NCBI GenBank assembly: GCA_002254395.1
Contig: NJDN01000032.1
Coordinates: 1-7,144 of the forward strand
Source: Candidatus Pacearchaeota archaeon ex4484_71
GTDB taxonomy: Archaea; Nanobdellota; Nanobdellia; Pacearchaeales; GW2011-AR1
DNA length: 7,144 nucleotides
Direction of reading: 5' to 3'
Of the stretch, positions 1-5,265 are shown piece after piece; position 1 is the first letter of the stretch, and each line of letters begins with the position of its first letter. Below the pieces are notes generated by a model. That model had not been told where the DNA came from and searched no databases. It saw nothing but the letters and a program-made list of their open reading frames with translations. Made by a program: the position numbers and the translations under genes.

Positions 1-216
1 TTTTTTAGATAAATATTCTTTTACTCTGGTTGCTAAATCAAGTAATATCTTCCATCTTTCATTTAAAAGATTATTTTTTTTATTTTTATACAAGTAATAA
101 TAAATATTTCTTTTGAATAATCTTTCTCTTTGTTTTTTATTTTGGAGATTAATCTTATTCTTTTTGAATATTGTAATTGGATAGTTAATTCTAAAATTTA
201 TCGGCTTGATATTCAT
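1..216 (-). CDS. Partial basic Lys/Asn-rich hypothetical protein, C-terminus beyond the window
   Basis: This minus-strand frame has no stop from position 321 down to base 1, while the other two minus frames are full of stops, so it is probably coding. I chose the ATG at 214-216 because a TTTTTAAA box (238-245) lies 21 nt upstream, the same 8-mer and spacing seen before the TFS gene. That gives 72 residues with no stop in the window. The product is strongly basic: about 20 Lys/Arg against 4 acidic residues, and about 11 Asn. It ends in a likely helix (NERWKILLDLATRVKEYL). I recognise no family. An alternative start is TTG at 313-315, which overlaps the stop of the upstream gene by two bases and would add 33 residues, including a hydrophobic LFKLLLLFIF stretch. 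The frame is likely real; the start and function are uncertain. Confidence 0.5.
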   Translation of the reverse strand, partial: MNIKPINFRINYPITIFKKNKINLQNKKQRERLFKRNIYYYLYKNKKNNLLNERWKILLDLATRVKEYLSKK

Positions 217-237
217 AAAAATAAACAAAAGAAGCAA

Positions 238-245
238 TTTAAAAA
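238..245 (-). promoter_or_regulatory. TATA-like box for the left-edge partial gene
   Basis: TTTTTAAA on the minus strand, 21 nt from the ATG at 216. It is identical in sequence and spacing to the box in front of TFS. The surrounding DNA is very AT-rich, so a chance match is possible. Confidence 0.4.
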
Positions 246-311
246 GATTTCTAGAAATATTGCCTTTAGTGGAGACTTCTTTTTTAGAGAGATTTATTTT
301 TTCAACTAGGT

Positions 312-725
312 TCAAAAATGTTTAAATCTATATTCTTTTCCATAAACTATTTTTTCAGCGTTCTTTAAGAATTCCTCATAATTTGGGAGGTTTCTTTCTT
401 CTACAGGTATTCCTTGTTTTTTTGCGGTTTCTATACCTTTTTTCATTCCTTCTGAAATCCCTCTATCAATATAAACCACTCTTTTATCTCCCTTGCTTGC
501 CCATGCAATCCCGGCGTCAATTCCAAGGTTTCTTTCTTTTTCATCCCGATCATTTAATATCCCGTCTTGAGTATAGAAAAGGTGTGATGCGTAGGGATAT
601 TCCCCCCTTGTTAAGCAGTCTCTCACACAAGCTTTCGCGTAGAGAATGTTTATTTCTGTTTCGTGGTATCCTTTTCCTCTAAACGGAGATTCTACAACCA
701 CTAATTTTTTTAATGATTTAGCCAT
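312..725 (-). CDS. DUF7768-type protein (nucleoside 2-deoxyribosyltransferase-like fold)
   Basis: A 137-residue soluble protein. It carries a pattern I associate with the DUF7768 family, many of whose members are in phages and mobile DNA: a first beta strand running into VVVESPFRG (9-17), SHLFYTQDGILND (47-59), ER..GI.AG..W (64-75), VVYIDRGISEGMKKGI (83-98), and a closing G.PVEERNL (105-113). These are alternating strands and helices of a Rossmann-like fold resembling nucleoside 2-deoxyribosyltransferases. That kinship suggests binding of a nucleotide-type ligand, but no reaction can be assigned from sequence. There is no signal peptide or membrane segment, so it should be cytoplasmic. The ATG at 723-725 is the first codon and has no Shine-Dalgarno site. 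A TTATAAA box lies 22 nt upstream, so the mRNA is probably leaderless. TFS lies 45 bp upstream on the same strand but has its own promoter. Confidence 0.85.
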   Translation of the reverse strand: MAKSLKKLVVVESPFRGKGYHETEINILYAKACVRDCLTRGEYPYASHLFYTQDGILNDRDEKERNLGIDAGIAWASKGDKRVVYIDRGISEGMKKGIETAKKQGIPVEERNLPNYEEFLKNAEKIVYGKEYRFKHF

Positions 726-747
726 GGACTGAGAAAAGAGATATTTC

Positions 748-754
748 TTTATAA
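748..754 (-). promoter_or_regulatory. TATA box of the DUF7768-type gene
   Basis: TTATAAA on the minus strand, 22 nt upstream of the ATG at 725. The transcript would start at or next to the ATG. Confidence 0.55.
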
Positions 755-770
755 TAATTATTAGGGGAAA

Positions 771-1079
771 TTATCTATATTCCCTTACAGTATGTCCGCA
801 TTTGACACACTTAAAGAATTTTGTTTCGGATTCGTCCGATGCTCTTGTTTGGACGGTCCAAAAATATGCTTTATCATGTCCACATTTTTTACATTTTTGG
901 GTAACCACAGGCATAGTCTCTGAGAATTGTTTTTTTATAACAGGGATTTCATTTTTTTCTTCTATTTTTTCAGAAACAGTTATTTTTGAATGTCCTTTTG
1001 ATGAGTATCCGCACCTTGGACAGCCATCATTTTTTCTTTTTTGAACAAGCACTGCTCCACATTTTGGGCAAAATTCCAT
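771..1079 (-). CDS. tfs: Transcription factor S (TFS), RNA polymerase transcript-cleavage factor
   Basis: A 102-residue archaeal homologue of the TFIIS C-terminal domain and Rpb9. It enters the RNA polymerase funnel and stimulates cleavage of backtracked transcripts, which rescues stalled polymerase and aids proofreading. Two zinc ribbons are visible: N-terminal C4-x2-C7 and C20-x2-C23, and C-terminal C63-x2-C66 and C91-x2-C94. They are joined by a charged linker (28-60). The hairpin of the second ribbon has QTRASDES (77-84), which keeps the Asp82-Glu83 pair that completes the polymerase active site, so this is an active cleavage factor and not an inactive paralogue. The tail reads TVREYR where the family usually has WREY. 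A TTG nine bases upstream is also in frame, but I chose the ATG at 1077-1079 because MEFCPKCG is the family's normal beginning and the promoter spacing fits. Confidence 0.95.
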   Translation of the reverse strand: MEFCPKCGAVLVQKRKNDGCPRCGYSSKGHSKITVSEKIEEKNEIPVIKKQFSETMPVVTQKCKKCGHDKAYFWTVQTRASDESETKFFKCVKCGHTVREYR

Positions 1080-1098
1080 CTTAAACAAATCCCTTTTC

Positions 1099-1108
1099 TA
1101 TTTAAAAA
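1099..1108 (-). promoter_or_regulatory. TATA box of tfs
   Basis: TTTTTAAATA on the minus strand, ending 19 nt before the ATG at 1079 (21 nt counted from TTTTTAAA). It lies in the 38-bp gap after the signal peptidase stop, so tfs need not depend on readthrough from upstream. Confidence 0.6.
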
Positions 1109-1117
1109 TGTTTTGAA

Positions 1118-1747
1118 TTAATTTGATTTACAGAGCCCTCTTTCAGAAACCGGTTTTTGCATATCAAAAAACCCTAATTTTACCCATCCTAAGTATGGCA
1201 CGAGTCTTACCACTGCTCCCCCAATAATTTGCTCTTGGTTAATTGATTTTTCTAAGATTAACTGTCGATTATTGTTATCTCCAAGAGTTGAAAATATCCT
1301 CCCACTATCTGTTTCCTCTATTTTCACAATTCTATGGATAATAGGATGTTTGTAGTTCGCGTTGAAAATTATAATATCTCCAATCTTTAATTTTTCTGGT
1401 TTTTTTCCTACAACAAATAGTATGTCTCCTTTGTTGAATCCTTTTTTGAGGGGAAATTCTCTAAATTCCTTTTCAGTTATATTAAAGTGCAAATATTTGG
1501 TCTCATGATCTTCCCACCAATTGTCAAAGTTGGAGATCATATTTCCTTCGTGGTACATTGAACAGGATTCTACGATAACGAGGGGGAGCTTTGTTCCAGT
1601 GGATAGTTCTAACAAGGGAAAAAAGACGAATTTAACTATTATGAATAGGAATACCAGGGAAATTATCCACCCTCTTAGACTATCATCTTTCCATACGACA
1701 AACCAAAATTTTTTTAGAAATTTCTTTAATTTGTTCCTCTTTTCCAT
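1118..1747 (-). CDS. sec11: Signal peptidase I, archaeal Sec11-type (S26B)
   Basis: A 209-residue membrane-bound serine peptidase that removes signal peptides from proteins leaving through Sec. A basic N-terminus (1-25) precedes one transmembrane helix (about 27-48), after which the catalytic part lies outside the membrane. The nucleophile is Ser63 in ESCSM (60-64). His138 in IIHRI replaces the lysine of bacterial enzymes, as in Sec11. Asp157 lies in the conserved TLGDNNN (154-160). The closing box is IIGGAVVRLVPYLGWVKL (174-191). Between Ser63 and the GDIIIF strand (123-128) there is a long insertion (about 66-108) with FDNWW, EFREF and KGFNKGD, of a kind I associate with DPANN signal peptidases. 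The ATG at 1745-1747 follows a CTTAAAAA box by 21 nt. It is divergent from the AbrB-type regulator. Likely substrates in this window are the two NlpC/P60 proteins. Confidence 0.95.
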   Translation of the reverse strand: MEKRNKLKKFLKKFWFVVWKDDSLRGWIISLVFLFIIVKFVFFPLLELSTGTKLPLVIVESCSMYHEGNMISNFDNWWEDHETKYLHFNITEKEFREFPLKKGFNKGDILFVVGKKPEKLKIGDIIIFNANYKHPIIHRIVKIEETDSGRIFSTLGDNNNRQLILEKSINQEQIIGGAVVRLVPYLGWVKLGFFDMQKPVSERGLCKSN

Positions 1748-1768
1748 CTTGTTTTAAATGAGCGTAGG

Positions 1769-1776
1769 TTTTTAAG
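1769..1776 (-). promoter_or_regulatory. TATA-like box of the signal peptidase gene
   Basis: CTTAAAAA on the minus strand, 21 nt before the ATG at 1747. It lies about 20 bp from the opposing TATA box of the regulator gene, so the two promoters are back to back. Confidence 0.5.
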
Positions 1777-1795
1777 TTGTATGGATTTTCCGAAA

Positions 1796-1805
1796 TATTT
1801 AAATA
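1796..1805 (+). promoter_or_regulatory. TATA box of the regulator-cdc48 operon
   Basis: TATTTAAATA, ending 22 nt before the ATG at 1828. It is the best-formed archaeal box in the window. Its spacing fits the ATG at 1828 and would be too short (10 nt) for the in-frame ATG at 1816, so it decides the start of the regulator. Confidence 0.65.
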
Positions 1806-1827
1806 GTGTATATGCATGTGTATACAC
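1806..1827 (+). promoter_or_regulatory. Candidate operator: near-perfect 22-bp dyad between TATA box and start
   Basis: The arms GTGTATA (1806-1812) and TATACAC (1821-1827) are exact inverted repeats around an 8-bp spacer whose central CATG is also self-complementary. Only two positions per half fail to match. The dyad fills the space between the TATA box and the ATG at 1828 and would cover the transcription start. The operon's first product is an AbrB-type DNA-binding protein that would act as a dimer, so autorepression is the simplest reading (inference). Confidence 0.5.
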
Positions 1828-2184
1828 ATGACGGATATATTTGATCACAAGGTGCTTTGTAAGAAATGTGGGAAACCTCTTGAAAAGACGGAGCTCCAAA
1901 GGAATGGATTTATCCTTAGAGCTTTGACTTGTCCAAAAGGTCATGAAACCATAATCCACCCTCTAGATAAAGAAGAGTACGAAAGATTTATGAACTTGAA
2001 AAAAAAAGAATATAAGGTTAAGATGAGATTAGTGGGGAATAGTTATGCGGTTTCGATCCCAAGAGAGATTGTGAACTTTATGAATGAACAGGAAAAGATT
2101 ATGGGAGAAATGGTGAGGTTATGCTTTGAGGATTTCGGAAGGTTAAGTTTAAATTTCAACACTGTTGTGGAGGAAGAAAGATAA
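1828..2184 (+). CDS. Zinc-ribbon plus AbrB/SpoVT-type DNA-binding protein
   Basis: A 118-residue cytoplasmic protein with two parts. The N-terminal part (about 8-45) looks like a zinc ribbon: C11-x2-C14, then C35 with His39 or His44 as possible fourth ligands (CPKGHETIIH). The C-terminal part (about 62-110) is a swapped-hairpin AbrB domain: YKVKMRLVGNSYAVSIPREIV (62-82), then a second half around MGEMVRLCFEDFGRLSL. These domains dimerise and bind DNA, often at their own promoters. The ATG at 1828 is preferred over the in-frame ATG at 1816 because of TATA spacing and because MTDIFDHKVLCKKCG reads as a natural start. Its stop overlaps the cdc48 start by one base (TAATG), so the two genes are translationally linked. 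The DNA-binding role is well supported; the targets are inferred. Confidence 0.85.
   Translation: MTDIFDHKVLCKKCGKPLEKTELQRNGFILRALTCPKGHETIIHPLDKEEYERFMNLKKKEYKVKMRLVGNSYAVSIPREIVNFMNEQEKIMGEMVRLCFEDFGRLSLNFNTVVEEER
2169..2173 (+). promoter_or_regulatory. Shine-Dalgarno site for cdc48 inside the upstream gene
   Basis: GGAGG sits 10 nt before the ATG at 2184, within the last codons of the regulator gene. It is the only clear Shine-Dalgarno-like site before a start in this window, as expected for the one gene that lies inside an operon and cannot be leaderless. Confidence 0.55.
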
Positions 2185-4505
2185 TGGTAAAATTACAAGA
2201 AATAAAATTGAAAGTTGTGGAAGCTCTGCAAGATGATGCTTATAAAGGGATTGCAAGAATAGACCCCGAAATAATGCGAAAATTAGATCTTCGTAGAGGA
2301 GACGTTATTGCAATAAAAGGTCAGAGAGAGACTGTCGCAATTGTTGACAGAGCATACCCTGCAGACATGGGTGAGAAGATTATAAGGATAGATGGTATTC
2401 TAAGAAGAAATGCTAGAGTGGGTATTGGAGATGTTGTAAAAATATCTGAGGGACGTTTCAAAGAGGCGAAGAAAGTTACTATCGCCCCTGCTCAAAAGGG
2501 AATCTCAGTTCAAGCAGATTCTCATAGTCTTAGGAAGGGTTTGCTTGGAAGAGCGATGGTTAAGGGAGATCTGATAGTACTAGGAGGCGTTCAGAGGAGA
2601 AGAGATTTGATGAGTGAAGACTTTGGAGAGTTTGGAGATATCTTTGGAGACTTGCTTGGAGGCATGGGTTTTGGAAACCTTGGAGGTACAATTTCACAAA
2701 TAAGGTTTGTTGTTGTAAATTCAAATCCAAATGGCCCTGTAATAATTACCGAGAACACAGAGGTAGTTCTCAATTCTAAAGCTGTGGAAGTTAGCGAAGA
2801 AAAGGTACCGGACATAACTTACGAAGACATTGGAGGCTTAAAGGAAGAAATAAGAAAGATTAGGGAAATGGTGGAAATTCCAATGAAGAAACCAGAGATT
2901 TTTGAGAGGTTGGGGATAAGTCCTCCGAAAGGTGTTTTGTTACATGGCCCTCCAGGTACCGGAAAAACACTTTTAGCAAAAGCCGTTGCAAATGAGTCTG
3001 ACGCACATTTTATTTTACTTAATGGCCCAGAGATAATGTCAAAATTTTATGGGGAGTCCGAGAAGAAGATCAGAGAAATATTTGAAGAGGCAGAAAAGAA
3101 TGCCCCCTCAATAATTTTTATTGACGAAATTGATGCAATTGCTCCCAAGAGAGAGGATGCGGGGGGAGAAGTTGAGAGAAGAGTTGTTTCCCAGTTATTA
3201 ACAATGATGGATGGGTTAAAGTCTAGGGGGAGGGTTGTCGTGATCGGCGCTACAAATAGAGTAAACGCTGTTGACCCTGCGTTAAGAAGACCGGGAAGAT
3301 TTGATCGAGAAATTGAAGTGGGAGTTCCAAGTAAAGAGGGGAGATTAGCAATACTCAAAATTCATTCTAGAGGAATGCCCTTGAAGGGAGTGAAATTAGA
3401 AGAATTGGCGGGTTCTACTCATGGATTTGTGGGAGCAGATTTGGAAGCACTTACTAAAGAAGCTGCAATGAACGTTTTGAGAAAACATCTTCATAAGATA
3501 AAACTTGATGATGAGGAGATACCAAAGGAGATCTTAGAGAAGCTTATAGTAAGGCATGAAGATTTTTTAGAAGCTTTGAAGGTTGTAAGGCCAAGTGCTA
3601 TGAGGGAAGTTCTTGTTGAAACTCCGAATGTTGGATGGGATGATGTCGGAGGTTTGGATGAGATTAAAAGAAATCTTAAGGAAGCGGTAGAATGGCCATT
3701 GAAACATCCTGAGAGTTTCAAGAGAATGGGAATAAGACCTTCTAGAGGAATTCTTTTGTATGGTCCTCCAGGTACTGGGAAAACTCTTTTAGCAAAAGCT
3801 GTTGCGAAAGAGTCCGAAGCAAACTTCATACAGGTAAAAGGGCCTTCATTATTGAGTATGTGGGTAGGTAAGTCTGAAGAAGGAGTTCGAAAGATTTTTG
3901 AGAGGGCAAGACAGGTTTCACCTTGTATAGTTTTCTTTGATGAGATCGATTCTCTTGCAGGTAAAAGAGGAATGGAGACCGGCACGAAAGTCACAGAGAG
4001 AGTATTAAACCAGCTTTTGGCAGAGATGGATGGCCTCGAAGATTTAAACGATGTGTTGGTAATTGGGGCAACTAATCGTCCAGATATGCTTGATCAAGGA
4101 ATTTTAAGGCCGGGAAGATTTGACAAGATCTTGTTGGTGAATGCACCTTCCGAAAAGGGAAGAGAGAACATATTGAAGATTCACACAAAGAAAATGCCTC
4201 TTGGAGAGAAGGGTAAATTGATGTCAAAGGATGCTCGGGAAAAACTCCTTAAATCAATCGCAAAGCAGACAGAAGGATACTCGGGTGCTGATTTAGAGGC
4301 AGTTACTAGGGAAGCCGCTATGCTTGCTTTGAGAGAGGACATTGATGCGAAGATTGTAACTAAGAAACATTTCGATAAAGCCTTAAGCAGATTTAAGCCA
4401 AGTATTACAAAATCTACGATAGAAACATACAAAAAGATAGAGGAGAATTTTCTTAAGTCTGCAAGAGCAGCAGTAGGGGACTCTGGATCTAATTATCTTG
4501 GATAA
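2184..4505 (+). CDS. cdc48: Cdc48/VAT-type AAA+ unfoldase (archaeal p97)
   Basis: A 773-residue two-ring ATPase that threads and unfolds proteins, for degradation by the archaeal proteasome or for disassembly of complexes. Order: double-psi barrel N domain (about 4-95), second N subdomain (about 105-200), D1 and D2. D1 has Walker A GPPGTGKT (255-262), pore loop KFYGES (287-292), Walker B with Asp314-Glu315 and arginine fingers R369/R372. D2 has Walker A (527-534), pore loop MWVG (559-562), Walker B with Asp586-Glu587 and R642/R645. All catalytic positions are intact, so both rings should hydrolyse ATP. The length is ordinary for the family. Unusual is a Gly/Phe/Asp-rich insertion (146-168) in the second N subdomain. 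The C-terminus ends NYLG, without the penultimate Tyr of a proteasome-docking HbYX tail. It is translated from the operon with the AbrB-type regulator. Confidence 0.99.
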   Translation: MVKLQEIKLKVVEALQDDAYKGIARIDPEIMRKLDLRRGDVIAIKGQRETVAIVDRAYPADMGEKIIRIDGILRRNARVGIGDVVKISEGRFKEAKKVTIAPAQKGISVQADSHSLRKGLLGRAMVKGDLIVLGGVQRRRDLMSEDFGEFGDIFGDLLGGMGFGNLGGTISQIRFVVVNSNPNGPVIITENTEVVLNSKAVEVSEEKVPDITYEDIGGLKEEIRKIREMVEIPMKKPEIFERLGISPPKGVLLHGPPGTGKTLLAKAVANESDAHFILLNGPEIMSKFYGESEKKIREIFEEAEKNAPSIIFIDEIDAIAPKREDAGGEVERRVVSQLLTMMDGLKSRGRVVVIGATNRVNAVDPALRRPGRFDREIEVGVPSKEGRLAILKIHSRGMPLKGVKLEELAGSTHGFVGADLEALTKEAAMNVLRKHLHKIKLDDEEIPKEILEKLIVRHEDFLEALKVVRPSAMREVLVETPNVGWDDVGGLDEIKRNLKEAVEWPLKHPESFKRMGIRPSRGILLYGPPGTGKTLLAKAVAKESEANFIQVKGPSLLSMWVGKSEEGVRKIFERARQVSPCIVFFDEIDSLAGKRGMETGTKVTERVLNQLLAEMDGLEDLNDVLVIGATNRPDMLDQGILRPGRFDKILLVNAPSEKGRENILKIHTKKMPLGEKGKLMSKDAREKLLKSIAKQTEGYSGADLEAVTREAAMLALREDIDAKIVTKKHFDKALSRFKPSITKSTIETYKKIEENFLKSARAAVGDSGSNYLG
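2622..2650 (+). repeat. Short direct repeats of TTTGGAGA inside cdc48
   Basis: TTTGGAGA occurs at 2622-2629, 2631-2638 and 2643-2650, followed by the related CTTGGAGG at 2656-2663. All are in the same reading frame and encode FGE/FGD/LGG units of the Gly/Phe-rich insertion. The layout looks like growth by replication slippage. Confidence 0.6.
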
Positions 4506-4545
4506 TTCTAAATCTTGTTATTTTAAAGTAGTTACAATTAGAAAA

Positions 4546-4553
4546 GTTTAAAA
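4546..4553 (+). promoter_or_regulatory. TATA-like box of the short NlpC/P60 gene
   Basis: GTTTAAAA ends 22 nt before the ATG at 4576. Measured to the in-frame GTG at 4561 the gap is only 7 nt, so it supports the ATG. It lies in the 70-bp gap after cdc48, so this gene has its own promoter and is not the third gene of the operon. The T-rich stretch just after cdc48 (about 4513-4524) may serve as a weak termination region. Confidence 0.5.
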
Positions 4554-4575
4554 GAATAGGGTGCTACTCTTTTTT

Positions 4576-5247
4576 ATGAATGTAAGTGATTACTCTAAGA
4601 AGATGATGTATTTTTCATTATTTTTAGCAAGCGTTCTTACTCCTCTTGGGGGATCTGAGCAGAGTGTTAATAACTATATTAAAGATGTTTATACTGCAAA
4701 TACTCTAGATAATATTAATTTTGTAAAAAAAGATTTCTCTAAGGACAAAGAAAAGATTAACATAAAAGCAGAAGAGTTTGTTAATGCTGCAAGAAGGTAT
4801 ATTGGAGTTCCATATATGGAAGATGGAAGGGATACAAAGGGGAACCCCGGATTGGACTGCATGGGCCTTGTTTTTAGGGCATATTCTGATGTTACCGGGA
4901 ATCCTTGGACGGATTTTAGTGTTTATCCGAGTGTATTGGTAAAGAGAAAGCAAATTGGTTCTCCTGTAAAAGGCTTAGATGGGATTTTGAAGGAGAATTT
5001 AGATATTTCTAAATTAGAAAATGGAGATGTAATTTATCTGCTTGGTAATTGGAAAATTAATGATTCTTCCTTAATGGAAGTTGAGGGCAAAAAATATTGG
5101 CCTTGGCATATGGGGATTTATTCTGATAAAGAAAATCATTTTTTTCTGGAAGCAGATCCAGGAGCAGGAGTTAGGGAGCATCCTTTTGAAGATATGTTAA
5201 GTTCGGATGGTACTAAAGCTTTGTTTGTAACAAGGCCTTTTAATTAA
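4576..5247 (+). CDS. Exported NlpC/P60-type cysteine peptidase/amidase (short form)
   Basis: A 223-residue protein. The hydrophobic segment MMYFSLFLASVLTPLG (about 10-25) after SDYSKK is a likely signal peptide or membrane anchor. A variable spacer (about 28-62) leads to the catalytic domain: EEFVNAARRYIGVPY, then LDCMGLV with nucleophile Cys95, the GDVIYLLGN strand, and WHMGIY with general base His178. The third catalytic position falls in FFLEADPG, where Glu192 stands at the place usually held by His, Asn or Gln. Cys and His are 83 residues apart, more than in compact NlpC enzymes. The family cuts gamma-D-glutamyl-diamino acid peptide bonds in bacterial walls or related amide bonds; the substrate here is unknown. 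I chose the ATG at 4576 over the GTG at 4561 because of TATA spacing. It is convergent, 18 bp apart, with a second NlpC/P60-type gene. Confidence 0.88.
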   Translation: MNVSDYSKKMMYFSLFLASVLTPLGGSEQSVNNYIKDVYTANTLDNINFVKKDFSKDKEKINIKAEEFVNAARRYIGVPYMEDGRDTKGNPGLDCMGLVFRAYSDVTGNPWTDFSVYPSVLVKRKQIGSPVKGLDGILKENLDISKLENGDVIYLLGNWKINDSSLMEVEGKKYWPWHMGIYSDKENHFFLEADPGAGVREHPFEDMLSSDGTKALFVTRPFN

Positions 5248-5265
5248 GGAGATCCTGGGGGATTT

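Noticed and set aside
383..682. Plus-strand open frame opposite the DUF7768-type gene
   Set aside because: Its translation is Phe/Leu/Ser-rich antisense of a clear protein gene, with no motif and no promoter. The same applies to the long antisense frames opposite cdc48 and opposite the large exported protein.
1816..1827. ATG at 1816 as the regulator's start
   Set aside because: It would begin inside the dyad, only 10 nt from the TATA box, and adds MCIH in front of a natural MTDIFDHK beginning.
4494..4505. Possible HbYX proteasome-docking tail on Cdc48
   Set aside because: The chain ends N-Y-L-G. HbYX needs Tyr as the next-to-last residue; here Tyr is third from the end.
4561..4575. GTG start at 4561 for the short NlpC/P60 protein
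   Set aside because: It lies only 7 nt from the TATA-like box and adds five residues (reading LLFF after the start) that do not improve the signal peptide. The ATG at 4576 fits the window-wide spacing.
4506..4575. Small RNA or third operon gene after cdc48
   Set aside because: The 70-bp gap contains only a T-rich stretch and the TATA-like box; no stable stem or open frame is visible.
5248..5265. Bidirectional terminator or G-quadruplex between the convergent genes
   Set aside because: The 18-bp gap and its flank hold two runs of five G but no third or fourth run, no convincing stem and no T run longer than four.
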